A stretch of DNA of 64,000 nucleotides from Clostridium sp. OF03-18AA (GCF_003478035.1 NZ_QUEP01000001.1:62001-126000); one strand, 5' to 3'; shown: positions 17,500 to 26,586, counted from the first letter of the stretch. Numbers and translations are program-made. The notes: generated from the letters alone by a model not told the origin.

Positions 17500-19490
17500 G
17501 TGGAACAGAAAGACCGATCAATGTCTGTTTTGTGGGAAACCCGAACTGCGGAAAGACAACCTTGTTCAATGCATTTACCGGTGCAAAATTAAAAGTGGCA
17601 AACTGGCCCGGCGTTACGGTAGAGCGGGTGGAAGGAGAGACGAGCTATAAGGGCAGAAAGATCCATGTGATCGATACGCCGGGTATCTACAGCCTGACTT
17701 CCTATACAATGGAAGAACTCGTCACAAGGCGCTGTATCGAGGAGGACGATGTGGATGTGATCATCAACGTTGTTGACGCGTCCTCACTGGAACGAAATCT
17801 GTATCTGACGCTGCAGCTTCTGGAATTAAAGAAACCAGTAATTCTGGCACTCAACATGATGGATATCATCGAAGAGCGCGGAATGGAGATCGATCTTCAC
17901 CGTCTCCCGGAGATGCTGGGCTCGATCCCGGTCGTTCCGGTATCAGCGAGAAAGAGGACAGGACTCGATGTTCTGATGCATGCAGTGGTACATCATTATG
18001 AGGAAGGACCGCAGGGGGTGATCGTTCACTATGACAGGACGATCGAAGACCGGATCCAGAGAGTAGAGGATCTTCTCCGTGAAAAATATCCGGACCTGAC
18101 GAACCTTCGCTGGCATGCGATCAAGATGCTCGAGTACGATAAGGAGGTCATGAAGGACCATCCGATCGAATTTGAGAGTATCGTTCCGGAAACTCTGGAA
18201 AAAGAGATCATCAATGAAAAGTATGACTATGTGGAATCGGTTGTCAACGAATGTCTCTTTAACAAAGAAGAAAAATCACAGATGACGGATCGGGTGGATC
18301 GTCTTTTGACGCATCCGGTTCTTGGAATTCCGGTATTTTTCGGGATCATGGCACTTGTATTTTTCCTGACGTTTACCGTCGGAGATTTCCTGAAAGGTTA
18401 CTTTGAACAGGGACTGGAACTTTTATCGTCGAGTGTACTTTCAGGGCTGCAGGCTGCGGGTGCCTCCGACTGGGTGATCTCCCTTGTTGTTGATGGTGCA
18501 CTTGCTGGAGTCGGAGGAATCCTGACATTTCTGCCGAATATTTTTATTCTTTTTCTCGCACTTGCATTCCTTGAGGACAGCGGATATATGGCGAGAGTGG
18601 CATATGTCATGAATGAGACGATGGGAATGGTCGGACTTTCCGGTCGTGCGTTCCTTCCGATGCTGTTAGGATTTGGCTGTACGGTTCCGGCAGTCATGGC
18701 GACAAGAGCGTTGGAAAACCAGAGAGACCGTTTAAAGACGATCCTCATCACGCCATTTATGTCATGTTCAGCAAGGCTGACGATCTATGTACTCCTTGCT
18801 GATATGTTTTTTCCGAAGTCGGCGATGTTAGTGGCATATTCCCTGTACCTTGTCGGAGTTGCGATGGCGATCATCATTGCGCTGATCGTACACAAAACGA
18901 CAGACAGCAAGACGGAAAATGCCCTTTTGATCGAGCTTCCGGAATACAAGATCCCGAACTTGAGAACTGTAGCGATCTACGTATGGGAGAAAGTAAAGGA
19001 TTATCTGACAAAGGCAGGAACAACGATCTTTCTCGCATCGATCATTTTATGGTTTGTCATGAATGTGGGACCGACCGGATTCATCACAAACGTTGCGGAC
19101 AGCTTTGCTGCAAAATTCGGTCAGATCCTGGTGCCGGTATTAAAACCGGTCGGACTCGGAAGCTGGCAGATCGCGGTAGCGCTGATCTCAGGAATTTCCG
19201 CTAAGGAGGTTGTTGTTTCAAGTATGTCCGTACTCTACGGGATCACAAACATCAACTCGGCAGCAGGAATGGCAGAACTTTCCGGAATCCTTGGGGGAAC
19301 GGGATTCACGGCTGTCAACGCGTATGCACTGATGGTATTCTGCCTTCTCTATACACCGTGTATCGCCACGATCGCCACGATCAAACGTGAGACACAGTCC
19401 TGGAAATGGACCCTGGGGATGGTCGTATTCCAGCTGGTACTCGCCTGGATGGCGGCATTTGTCGTATTCCAGATCGGAAGCCGTCTGTGA
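17496..19490 (+). CDS. feoB: Ferrous iron transport protein B
   Basis: FeoB (664 residues) imports Fe2+ across the cytoplasmic membrane. The N-terminal G domain has G1 GNPNCGKTTLFN, G3 DTPG, G4 replaced by NMMD (AlNMMDII), and a GDI-like helical region. The C-terminal half holds two Gate repeats with conserved Cys (GFGCTVPAVMATR ... SCSARLTIY; LLYTPCIATIATI) and about ten membrane segments. It overlaps feoA by 4 bases. There is no feoC. A hairpin CACGGTCAG..CTGACCGTG at about 19598-19648 follows. Confidence 0.96.
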   Translation: MSGTERPINVCFVGNPNCGKTTLFNAFTGAKLKVANWPGVTVERVEGETSYKGRKIHVIDTPGIYSLTSYTMEELVTRRCIEEDDVDVIINVVDASSLERNLYLTLQLLELKKPVILALNMMDIIEERGMEIDLHRLPEMLGSIPVVPVSARKRTGLDVLMHAVVHHYEEGPQGVIVHYDRTIEDRIQRVEDLLREKYPDLTNLRWHAIKMLEYDKEVMKDHPIEFESIVPETLEKEIINEKYDYVESVVNECLFNKEEKSQMTDRVDRLLTHPVLGIPVFFGIMALVFFLTFTVGDFLKGYFEQGLELLSSSVLSGLQAAGASDWVISLVVDGALAGVGGILTFLPNIFILFLALAFLEDSGYMARVAYVMNETMGMVGLSGRAFLPMLLGFGCTVPAVMATRALENQRDRLKTILITPFMSCSARLTIYVLLADMFFPKSAMLVAYSLYLVGVAMAIIIALIVHKTTDSKTENALLIELPEYKIPNLRTVAIYVWEKVKDYLTKAGTTIFLASIILWFVMNVGPTGFITNVADSFAAKFGQILVPVLKPVGLGSWQIAVALISGISAKEVVVSSMSVLYGITNINSAAGMAELSGILGGTGFTAVNAYALMVFCLLYTPCIATIATIKRETQSWKWTLGMVVFQLVLAWMAAFVVFQIGSRL

Positions 19491-19686
19491 TCTTTGACAG
19501 AGCAAAAATATTGAGAAGCTCCCATCTTCTGACGAGCACTCAAAGGAAGCAGTCATTAGAAGAATAAGTGGGTGAAAAGAGAACAGTGCAACAAATCACG
19601 GTCAGGTTTGCGCTGATATGTCAGACTCTGTGAAATTACTGACCGTGGATCGGAACAAGAATCTGAAGGGGTAAAAGGGGTAACAG

Positions 19687-20463
19687 ATGAACGAAAAAAC
19701 TTTGCTTGAGGCCGTGGTGCTGGCAGGTGAGCTCATGCTTGTCAGCGGCGCGGAGATCTACAGAGTGGAAGATACTATGAACCATATGTTGAAACGCTCC
19801 GAGTATGAGCAGACGGAGACGATCGTATATGGAACAGGAATCTTTGTCACGTTAAGCGATCCGAATAAGGAACCGCTGACCCGGGTCAAACGTGTCGCGG
19901 ACCGGTGTACAAGTATCAACCGGATCTGTCTGGTGAATGATGTGTCGCGCCATTTCTGTGAGGGAAAGATCACCGTGGAGGAGGCGCTGAGACAGCTGCG
20001 TGAGATCCAGTCACCGAAGACGATCCAGTATGACTGGCTGACACAGGGACTGGGGTACGTTGGGGTTTCGGCGTTTTTTGCCCCCATGTTCGGCGGATCC
20101 TTTGGAGACTTTCTGGCATCGATCGTAGTCGGTGTCTGCCTTGCGGTCGCGGCCTGGATCGGAAAGGCGCTGAAATTCAACGATTTCTGTTTTAATGCCT
20201 TTGGCGCCTTTGTGCTGGCATTTTCAGCCATGACGGTCTGTCATTCCTATCCGGGGCTGAATTCTGATACGATCATTGTCAGCGCTGTTATGCCTCTTGT
20301 CCCCGGGGTGACGTTTACGACGGCGATTCGTGATACATTGAACGGCGATTATGCTGCCGGTTCTGCGCGGATCCTCGAGGCGATCGTTGTGGGACTTGCG
20401 GTAGCATTTGGAGTCGGAGCAGGACTTGTCGCTGCACGCAGTCTGGAAGGAGGACTTTTATGA
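19687..20463 (+). CDS. Threonine/serine exporter family protein, ThrE N-terminal part
   Basis: A 258-residue membrane protein of the ThrE/DUF1212 family. The N-terminal soluble part contains the signature SGAEIYRVEDTM, which resembles a hydrolase motif in ThrE; five membrane helices follow (about residues 117-250). In Corynebacterium, ThrE exports Thr and Ser as one polypeptide; here the function is split between this gene and the next, as is common in Firmicutes. The next gene overlaps by 4 bases. The actual substrate is not known. Confidence 0.85.
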   Translation: MNEKTLLEAVVLAGELMLVSGAEIYRVEDTMNHMLKRSEYEQTETIVYGTGIFVTLSDPNKEPLTRVKRVADRCTSINRICLVNDVSRHFCEGKITVEEALRQLREIQSPKTIQYDWLTQGLGYVGVSAFFAPMFGGSFGDFLASIVVGVCLAVAAWIGKALKFNDFCFNAFGAFVLAFSAMTVCHSYPGLNSDTIIVSAVMPLVPGVTFTTAIRDTLNGDYAAGSARILEAIVVGLAVAFGVGAGLVAARSLEGGLL

Positions 20464-20906
20464 TCATACAGGTATTCAGTGCGTTCTGGGCGATCGCGAT
20501 GTTCTCGATCCTGACGGAAACTCCAAAGCGATTTTTACCATATGCCGCATTTTCCGGCGGTTTCGCCTGGTGGGCGTATTTGGTGATCAATAACCTGACA
20601 CATTCCACTCTTCAGGCAACGTTTTTTTCGATCCTTGCAATGGCATTTTTAAGTCATATCCTGGCAAGGATCAAGAAAGCTCCGGTGACGGTTTTCCTGA
20701 TCGCGGGAATCCTTCCGACAGTTCCGGGAGCAGGGATTTACCGGACTGTATATTATCTGATCCAGGGAGATCAGGCGCTTTCCACGCATTACCTGATCTC
20801 AACACTTCATACCGCAGGAGCGATCGCCCTGGCGATCTTTATTACAGATTCTGTCGTAAATCTCGTACATCTCTATCATGAAGGAAGTCATGCGAGAAGA
20901 AATTAG
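20460..20906 (+). CDS. Threonine/serine exporter family protein, ThrE C-terminal part (DUF3815)
   Basis: A 148-residue protein with four to five membrane segments and the family motif LPTVPGAGIYRTVYYLI near residue 88. It begins in the last codons of the preceding gene (ATGA overlap), which strongly implies a two-subunit complex. Orthologous pairs are annotated YjjP/YjjB; in E. coli that pair is linked to succinate export, so an amino-acid substrate should not be assumed. Confidence 0.85.
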   Translation: MIIQVFSAFWAIAMFSILTETPKRFLPYAAFSGGFAWWAYLVINNLTHSTLQATFFSILAMAFLSHILARIKKAPVTVFLIAGILPTVPGAGIYRTVYYLIQGDQALSTHYLISTLHTAGAIALAIFITDSVVNLVHLYHEGSHARRN

Positions 20907-20954
20907 GCGGTGAGCTTGTTGGAAGCTTTGTGGGAGGCGTGCGGCAGGCGGGAT

Positions 20955-21881
20955 CTACAAAAGAGCTTCGGAGTTGTCAGCGTAGATCTCCATCCGGTCG
21001 GTTTCTCTGCGGTAGCGGTACAGATGGTCAGAGAGAAAGTCTTCCGGCAGGATCGACTCGCGGTTGACATTCTGGATCGTATTGCAGAAGACATGGTAAT
21101 CACGTTCCGTAAAAGCTTCAGAATCAGCAATGATCAGGACCTCGTGGATGCTGGAGGGAAGGATGAGAAGATCTTTCCCAAACGCATCCGCGAGGTCTTT
21201 TAATTTGTCCGGATAGAGTACGCAGGCGGCTCCGTGGTGAGCGGAACTGTTGGTAAGGACATAGAGCGTCGGAACCGGGCAGTCTTCCGGAACAAAATCG
21301 ATGGAACCGGGGAAGTATTCCTCGATCACTGTCTCAAGGCGCCGGAAATTTGCCGGATAGATTCGGGGAGTATTTTCCGCTGCAAGCGAAAAAAGATCTT
21401 CCGGCGTCAAGTTCCAGGACGCGGACACCACGTTTGTGATGACGGAGCTGATCTGAGTTTCCCCTTCAGATTCTATGACCAGGGAGAAGATGACCGCGAG
21501 ATCAAGGCAGGGGATCCAGGGAATCGTCTTTAAAAGTTCCTCGTTTTTATCCTGGGCGACGAGACGACAGGTGATCCGGTCCCGGAAATCTTCAAAATGG
21601 TTCAGGGAAGTTAGACCCGCCACGGAGAGCGGAAGTTCCGTATCAGTGATCGATACCATGTAATCGCAGAGCTCGGACATAGAATGTCCTTTTTCAAACT
21701 GTTCGTACAGCATCTCAAGGGAGATCACGGGAGAGCAGTGTTTTCCTGCTTTTAAGAGAGCCAGGGAGTCGAGGACGACCCCGTTGTTTTTCAGAACGTG
21801 TTCCCGGTGAATGGAATAGCCGGTGTCAAGCATGTTAAAAAGCTCTTCCTGCAGTGCAGCACAGAATTCTTCGTAGTTCAT
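20955..21881 (-). CDS. DUF5688-like protein, function unknown
   Basis: A 308-residue soluble protein with no signal peptide. The N-terminus MNYEEFCAALQEEL and the central PWIPCLDLAVIFSLVIE, and a C-terminal half containing VPTLYVLTNSSAHHGAACVLYP and LLILPSSIHEVLII, match the DUF5688 group, which is abundant and multicopy in Lachnospiraceae genomes. No catalytic motif is known. It is encoded opposite to its neighbours and has AGGAGG about 6 bases before its start codon. Confidence 0.75.
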   Translation of the reverse strand: MNYEEFCAALQEELFNMLDTGYSIHREHVLKNNGVVLDSLALLKAGKHCSPVISLEMLYEQFEKGHSMSELCDYMVSITDTELPLSVAGLTSLNHFEDFRDRITCRLVAQDKNEELLKTIPWIPCLDLAVIFSLVIESEGETQISSVITNVVSASWNLTPEDLFSLAAENTPRIYPANFRRLETVIEEYFPGSIDFVPEDCPVPTLYVLTNSSAHHGAACVLYPDKLKDLADAFGKDLLILPSSIHEVLIIADSEAFTERDYHVFCNTIQNVNRESILPEDFLSDHLYRYRRETDRMEIYADNSEALL

Positions 21882-22080
21882 TGTAATACCTCCTGATGTG
21901 TTTTCAGATTCATAGATTTGATATTTGTGACGTGTAAGAATAGAATGTGTGTAACGATCCAGCCGGACGGATCCAGGGGATGAAGCTGGTCCCGGAGTTT
22001 ACAGGTTGGTGGCCAGACATCGGGAAGAAGCTGCCGATGGAAATTTCTGTAAGGAAAGGATTGGACCGTTACGGATGTAA

Positions 22081-22172
22081 AACAAGTGAAAACACGCTTC
22101 GCGAGTTTTCACTCGTTATCGCGACAGTCGCCAAGGTCTCGCGTAAGCGCGGACTTTGGCTCGTTGTTCGCG
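22081..22172. repeat. Tandem palindromic element
   Basis: Two strong hairpins stand side by side: AGTGAAAAC/GTTTTCACT (22085-22113) and GCCAAGGTC-t-CGCG/CGCG-GACTTTGGC (22130-22160), the latter inside a partial outer stem CGCGA..TCGCG. No T-run follows. This 580-base gap between the DUF5688 gene and the cupin contains no coding sequence I can support. Confidence 0.6.
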
Positions 22173-22252
22173 TAAATAAAAGGATAGGTGTATTCTATCG
22201 AAATCCAGTTCGAAAATCAATCGTGATGATTCACAAGAATTGCCCCCTGAAA

Positions 22253-22289
22253 TTGACACTCGAACGAAAAAATGTTGTATTTACAACAT
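22253..22289 (+). promoter_or_regulatory. Cupin promoter with overlapping inverted repeat
   Basis: TTGACA at 22253-22258 is 17 bases from a weak -10 TGTATT (22276-22281). A perfect inverted repeat ATGTTGT-atTt-ACAACAT (22272-22289) covers the -10, which suggests a repressor operator. A second TATAAT occurs downstream at about 22324. Confidence 0.5.
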
Positions 22290-22330
22290 ACAAAAGGAAG
22301 ATATCGTGGTAAAATAGCAATAATATAATC

Positions 22331-22392
22331 CCAGGGGGCAAAAGTTAGAACTCTGATGCAAGTCTGCCCACAGAAAGATCTTTGCCCCTGGA
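22331..22392 (+). promoter_or_regulatory. Long-stem hairpin in the cupin leader
   Basis: CCAGGGGGCAAA pairs with TTTGCCCCTGG across about 38 bases; no T-run follows. It may be a structured leader. I cannot assign a riboswitch class. Confidence 0.4.
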
Positions 22393-22460
22393 ATCCGGCA
22401 AGACTGATCCAGTTTAAGAGACGGATCATGGTAAGATCCGGACGGAAAGGAAAAAGAAAA

Positions 22461-22799
22461 ATGGCTTTTATCAAAAATATCGACCATGAAAAAGTTTTAA
22501 ACCTTGCTTCTCAGATCACAGCAGCACCGGGACAGATCGTCAGCAAGACACTTGCCCAGAATAAGGCAGTTAGTCTGACATTGTTTGCGTTCTCCAAAGG
22601 TGAGGAGATCAGCACGCACGATTCTACCGGCGATGCGATGGTTCATGTGATCGAAGGCGTCGGTCAGTTCACCGTAGACGGTGTGGAACATATCTGCAAA
22701 GCCGGAGATGTTCTCGTTATGCCGGCGAAGAAACCGCATGCAGTGTTTGCAAAAGAAGATTTCAAGATGCTGCTTACTGTGGTATTTCCGTTGGATTGA
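22461..22799 (+). CDS. Single-domain cupin protein
   Basis: A 112-residue cupin_2 barrel. The metal-binding motif 1 is degenerate (STHDSTGDAMVHVIEG, with the Glu of the second motif element present), and motif 2 is CKAGDVLVMPAKKPHAV. The ATG at 22461 follows GAAAGGAAAAAG; an upstream in-frame ATG at 22356 lies inside the leader hairpin and is unlikely to be used. The substrate is unknown. Members of this group often follow redox or metal signals, but nothing here shows that. It is convergent with queA across a shared terminator. Confidence 0.8.
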   Translation: MAFIKNIDHEKVLNLASQITAAPGQIVSKTLAQNKAVSLTLFAFSKGEEISTHDSTGDAMVHVIEGVGQFTVDGVEHICKAGDVLVMPAKKPHAVFAKEDFKMLLTVVFPLD

Positions 22800-22910
22800 T
22801 CGTTATTCTGGATTCTCTGGAAAAAGGATGTGCTCTGACAGAGCCGGGTGCCCTGCAGCAGGAGAGCAGGAAAATTTTCCGGAGAACAAAAAAGGTTGCT
22901 GTAACCCAAA

Positions 22911-22950
22911 AAGATCCCTGTGTGATCGGAAAGTCACACAGGGATCTTTG
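22911..22950 (-). terminator. Terminator between cupin and queA
   Basis: GATCCCTGTGTGA/TCACACAGGGATC is a perfect 13-bp stem. On the minus strand it ends in TTTTT, so it ends queA transcription; on the plus strand only TTT follows. Confidence 0.85.
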
Positions 22951-22960
22951 ACATCATTGG

Positions 22961-23986
22961 TCAATGAATAAACATTGCATCTCCGAAACTGAAGAAACGA
23001 TACCGTTCTTTGATCGCTTCCTGGTACGCATTCAGGATATGCTCGCGTCCTGCGAGAGCGGATACGAGCATAACAAGCGTGGACTCCGGAAGATGGAAGT
23101 TTGTGATCAGGCAGTCCAGGATCTTAAACTTGTATCCCGGGTAGATGAAGATCTCGGTCCAGCCGCTTCCAGCCTTTAAGATCCCGTCATCGCCGGTTGC
23201 AGATTCCAGGGTACGGCAGCTTGTGGTTCCAACGCAGATCACACGTCCGCCGTCTGCCTTGGTATCGTTGATCTTCTTTGCCTCGGACTCCTCTACGATA
23301 TAGAATTCAGAGTGCATGTGATGATCTTCGATGGTATCGACCTTTACCGGGCGGAAGGTTCCGAGACCCACGTGAAGTGTTACATGAGCGATCTTAACTC
23401 CCATGTCCTCGATCTCCTGTAAAAGCTCCTTTGTGAAATGCAGACCGGCTGTCGGGGCGGCTGCGGAGCCCTCATGCTTCGCGTATACAGTCTGATAGCG
23501 GTTCTTATCTTTTAACTGGTGCGTGATGTACGGGGGGAGCGGCATCTGGCCAAGCTTATCGAGGATCTCCTCGAAGATCCCGTCATATTCAAACTGGATC
23601 AAGCGGTTCCCTTCATCGACGACATCGATGACTTTTCCTTTTAAAAGTCCGTCACCGAAGGATACTTCTGCACCGACCTTCATCTTTTTACCTGGCTTTA
23701 CAAGAGTTTCCCAGACATTGTCGGATTTTCTCTTTAAAAGAAGAACTTCGATTCCGGCATCTGTTCCGACCTTATGTCCCATGAGACGCGCCGGGATAAC
23801 TTTTGTATCGTTGATAACAAGGCAGTCGCCCTTTTTCAGGTAATGCAGAATATCGCGGAAATGACGGTGTTCCATTTCTCCGGTCTTTTTATCTAATACA
23901 AGCAGCCGGGAAGCAGAACGGTCCTCAAGCGGATCCTGTGCGATCAGTTCCGGCGGCAGTTCAAAGTTAAAATCTGTTACATTCAT
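22961..23986 (-). CDS. queA: S-adenosylmethionine:tRNA ribosyltransferase-isomerase
   Basis: QueA (341 residues) transfers and isomerises the ribosyl group of SAM to 7-aminomethyl-7-deazaguanine in tRNA, forming epoxyqueuosine. Signatures are the N-terminal [28 protein letters not shown], the central [15 protein letters not shown], and [11 protein letters not shown]. No other queuosine gene is adjacent. It is transcribed alone on the minus strand. Confidence 0.96.
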   Translation of the reverse strand: MNVTDFNFELPPELIAQDPLEDRSASRLLVLDKKTGEMEHRHFRDILHYLKKGDCLVINDTKVIPARLMGHKVGTDAGIEVLLLKRKSDNVWETLVKPGKKMKVGAEVSFGDGLLKGKVIDVVDEGNRLIQFEYDGIFEEILDKLGQMPLPPYITHQLKDKNRYQTVYAKHEGSAAAPTAGLHFTKELLQEIEDMGVKIAHVTLHVGLGTFRPVKVDTIEDHHMHSEFYIVEESEAKKINDTKADGGRVICVGTTSCRTLESATGDDGILKAGSGWTEIFIYPGYKFKILDCLITNFHLPESTLVMLVSALAGREHILNAYQEAIKERYRFFSFGDAMFIH

Positions 23987-24138
23987 TTCTCTATCTCCTG
24001 TCTGGCATCTTTATCAAAAAGTTCCATGCCATTGTAGCAGAATCGGGAAGAAAAATCAATGAGGCGCGAAGGAATATGGGGAAAATCGGTGATCATCTGC
24101 AAAAGGCTCGGACATCAGCCGGGAAATAAAAATATATC

Positions 24139-24167
24139 TTGTTGTTTTAAGGTTATGGTGGTACGAT
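24139..24167 (+). promoter_or_regulatory. Promoter of the C39-like gene
   Basis: TTGTTG and TACGAT are 17 bases apart, with TGG before the -10. Confidence 0.55.
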
Positions 24168-24216
24168 AGGAAAATCAAAAGCATGGTGCATGCGGCAATC
24201 GGAAGGAGCAGTTGTA

Positions 24217-24798
24217 ATGAAATATATCAATCAGTTAGAACACAGAGATATCCCCTATGAACATAATTTGGACCACGGCGGAGTGCCGGAGGAGAAGCGG
24301 AATGTGGCTGCAGCAGGCTGCGGACCGAGCTGTCTGTGCATGATGGTGGATGCGCTGACTCTGTCAACCTATGAACTCACAGACTGCCTGAAATTATCCA
24401 ATGAGGTTGGCGCGAACCGTGAGATCGGAACGAGCCTGAAGATCCTGGGCCCCGTCGTTGCGGAAAGGTTTAACCTGAATTATGGGGAAACGAGTGATCT
24501 GAATGAACTGAAGGCGCACCTGGCAAAAGGCGGACTCGCCATCGCAAATTCCGGCGGAGACCGGGAAGGGTATACCGGGGTGTTCACTCATGGAGGACAT
24601 TACATCCTCGTTGTATCGGCCGATGACAATGAGGCGTGCATTCTGGATCCGTCCTATAAAGAAGGAAAATATGAGGAGCCGGGCAGGGATGGAAAAGCGA
24701 GAGCCGTAGATGGCTTTGTTTACTGCAGCCTGAAAGTTCTTGCAGAGGACTGCGCAAACCGTACTCCGTCCTACTATCTGTTTTCAAGAAAGCATTAA
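24217..24798 (+). CDS. C39-like (papain-fold) peptidase domain protein
   Basis: A 193-residue protein with the catalytic arrangement of C39-type cysteine peptidases: Cys35 in AAGCGPSCL, His128 in THGGHYILV and Asp144 in ILDPSY. It has no signal peptide or transmembrane segment, so it probably acts in the cytoplasm, unlike bacteriocin-exporter C39 domains. The ATG at 24217 has AGGAG 8 bases upstream. There is no bacteriocin or ABC-exporter gene nearby, so a role in peptide export is unlikely. Substrate unknown. Confidence 0.75.
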   Translation: MKYINQLEHRDIPYEHNLDHGGVPEEKRNVAAAGCGPSCLCMMVDALTLSTYELTDCLKLSNEVGANREIGTSLKILGPVVAERFNLNYGETSDLNELKAHLAKGGLAIANSGGDREGYTGVFTHGGHYILVVSADDNEACILDPSYKEGKYEEPGRDGKARAVDGFVYCSLKVLAEDCANRTPSYYLFSRKH

Positions 24799-24828
24799 AA
24801 ATATGAAAAGCGCGGCAGCCGGGAAATG

Positions 24829-24925
24829 GAAAAGCAGTGCACCTGGAACTGCCGCGCATTCATGCGAAGATGCAGATCATCGTAAGCGACCGCGCGGGAC
24901 TCCGGAAGGTGCCAGGACGCATGCA
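24829..24925 (+). repeat. Dispersed repeat, copy 2
   Basis: The segment containing AAGCGACCGCGCG (24883-24895) and GTGCCAGGACGCA matches 1560-1664 in the same orientation with scattered changes. It begins with its own hairpin GCGCGGCAG..CTGCCGCGC (24810-24858). It lies between the C39-like gene and the tRNA-Arg promoter. Confidence 0.6.
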
Positions 24926-24981
24926 TCCTTAGTTTAGAAAAATTGAGTGAAAAAATATACAAAAAAATAATTCTCATCCCC

Positions 24982-25010
24982 TTGCATGAATCAAAAAATT
25001 ATTGTATACT
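24982..25010 (+). promoter_or_regulatory. tRNA-Arg promoter
   Basis: TTGCAT and TATACT are 17 bases apart, ending 9 bases before the tRNA 5' end. Confidence 0.8.
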
Positions 25011-25019
25011 ATTAGAGAT

Positions 25020-25091
25020 GCATCTGTAGCTCAGTGGATAGAGCAGTGGCCTCCGGAGCCGCGTGCGTAGGTTCGATTCCTATCAGATGCA
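25020..25091 (+). tRNA. tRNA-Arg (anticodon CCG)
   Basis: All four arms fold: acceptor GCATCTG/CAGATGC with discriminator A, D-stem GCTC/GAGC, anticodon stem GTGGC/GCCGC with loop CTCCGGA giving anticodon CCG (codon CGG), and a T-arm with TTCGATT. The CCA end is not encoded. Its 3' part (25070 onwards) is duplicated at 33478-33503, which marks it as the integration site of the mobile element. Confidence 0.95.
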
Positions 25092-25095
25092 TTTT
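25070..25095 (+). repeat. attL direct repeat (tRNA 3' end)
   Basis: A 26-base segment, beginning GGTTCGATTCC and ending GATGCATTTT, is repeated identically at 33478-33503. It covers the T-arm loop to the 3' end of tRNA-Arg, a classical tyrosine-integrase core site. Confidence 0.92.
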
Positions 25096-25125
25096 TTTAT
25101 GCCCTGGGAAGCCAGGGCGGTTAGA

Positions 25126-25165
25126 ATCCTGTAAACCTTTTGAAATAAGGGTTTGCGGGATTTTT
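25126..25165 (+). terminator. Terminator downstream of tRNA-Arg (element-borne)
   Basis: ATCCTGTAAACC pairs with GGTTTGCGGGAT (12 bp with G-U pairs), followed by TTTTT. It lies inside the element, so it replaces the chromosomal tRNA terminator displaced to 33541. A smaller perfect hairpin GCCCTGG/CCAGGGC precedes it at 25101-25118. Confidence 0.75.
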
Positions 25166-25192
25166 CTATGCATCCACATGGAAACCGGAATA

Positions 25193-25279
25193 GACTGATA
25201 TAGACTGTTTTTGACTGGTTCTGACTGCACTTTTTGTGGTCAGATTCATGGTCAACTTTTGGGTCAAATTTGGGTCAAA
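25193..25279. repeat. Phased short repeats next to attL (probable Xis/Int arm sites)
   Basis: GACTG occurs at 25193, 25203, 25213 and 25223, exactly 10 bases apart. GGTCAG/GGTCAA then occurs at 25238, 25250, 25262 and 25273, 11-12 bases apart. Spacing of about one helical turn is typical of excisionase and integrase arm-type binding sites. Confidence 0.65.
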
Positions 25280-25302
25280 CTTTTTGCCCGAAACCCGCAT
25301 GT

Positions 25303-26493
25303 TTAAATGGATGGTATCGCTTTGATTGCGTTTCGTTTCTGCTCTTCAATGATGTGAATATAGGTGTTGTAAGTTGTGGTCACGTTACGATGACCTAATA
25401 ACTTACTCACAACGGCGATATCTACGCCCTTACGGAGCAGAGTAGAAGCAAATGTATGGCGAAGTCCATGCAGTCCGATATGATGGATCTCAGCGGCTCC
25501 CAGGGCGTATTCCAGAGATTGGAATAGTGATCGCTCGGAGATCTGTGCACCGGAGTCGGTGGAGATCACATAAGGAGTTTCGATTCCTCGTTTCCTGTTG
25601 TAGTTCTGGATCTGTTCCAGCATCTCAACAGCTCTGTCGTTTAATGGAATCTCCCGGACACCTGCGGCGGTCTTTGTCTCACTGACCAGTTTTTGACGCT
25701 TTCCAGCATTCCAATTTTTATCACGGCTCTTTACAAGTGTGAAATTTTTATTGATCCGACATATGCGGTTCTCAAAATCAATGTCACTCCATTCAAGCGC
25801 GATCGCTTCTCCGCACCGGATCCCGGTGTTGAGGAGAAAGAGATAGGCTGGGACATGTTTATAAAACTGATTGTCATTCTTGAAAATCTTGTTGTTAAAG
25901 GCGTAGAACTTTGATATTTCCTTTGGAGTCAAAATATCAATCTCGCGTGTCTTAACGGCAACATGTTCCTCTTTTGGGACGATGACAGCGTCACAGGGAT
26001 TCGTGGTGATGATACCGCGCTGCTTCGCATACTTGAAAAATCCGTTGAGAAATTCGTAGATCTTTTTAATATACGAGTAGCTCAGCTCCTGAGCTTTTGC
26101 GTTGATCAGCATCTGGATATCATCACTGTTGATCTGCGTGAGAGGGAGAAAGCCTAAGGCTGGTTTAATATGCACTTCATAGGTCGTTTCAAGGCGGTCG
26201 ATTGAGTTGCCGCGAAGGTTGGGAAACTTATAAACGCGCATCCAATGCTCAGCGTGCTGCCAAAATGGCGTCTTATCTGCCTCGCAGAGGTATTTCTGAC
26301 GATCAGAGTTATACTGCTTAATTAGTTTCTTTAACTCGCGTTCAGTCGGCGCGTAGAAGCTCTTATAAGCATACCTCCCATTGACTTTTCCGAGTGATAC
26401 CCGGTATTCCCAACGACCATCTTTGCGCTGGTTGATCGTGCCCTCTCCATCATATCTTTTTGTTGTGTTATTTGTGGTTGCTGATTTGCTCAT
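25303..26493 (-). CDS. int: Tyrosine integrase
   Basis: A 396-residue site-specific recombinase that would insert and excise the element at tRNA-Arg. Catalytic residues are visible: Arg226 (TGIRCGEA), His342 and Arg345 (GLHGLRHTFAS), His368 (LLGHRNV) and the nucleophile Tyr378 (TYNTYIH). An N-terminal arm-binding region (about residues 14-70) and a SAM-like core-binding domain (about 76-165) precede the catalytic part. I start it at the ATG at 26493, 7 bases after a GAGGA site, rather than at the upstream ATG at 26586. It reads toward attL. The phased repeats at 25193-25279 are its probable arm sites. Confidence 0.95.
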   Translation of the reverse strand: MSKSATTNNTTKRYDGEGTINQRKDGRWEYRVSLGKVNGRYAYKSFYAPTERELKKLIKQYNSDRQKYLCEADKTPFWQHAEHWMRVYKFPNLRGNSIDRLETTYEVHIKPALGFLPLTQINSDDIQMLINAKAQELSYSYIKKIYEFLNGFFKYAKQRGIITTNPCDAVIVPKEEHVAVKTREIDILTPKEISKFYAFNNKIFKNDNQFYKHVPAYLFLLNTGIRCGEAIALEWSDIDFENRICRINKNFTLVKSRDKNWNAGKRQKLVSETKTAAGVREIPLNDRAVEMLEQIQNYNRKRGIETPYVISTDSGAQISERSLFQSLEYALGAAEIHHIGLHGLRHTFASTLLRKGVDIAVVSKLLGHRNVTTTYNTYIHIIEEQKRNAIKAIPSI

Positions 26494-26586
26494 GGTTGTC
26501 CTCGCTTTCGATGATGCGATAATGCCATGTATCAGACCACTGTATTGATTGTGGTCATTATAGCATTTTCGCATCACTTCAAGCAA

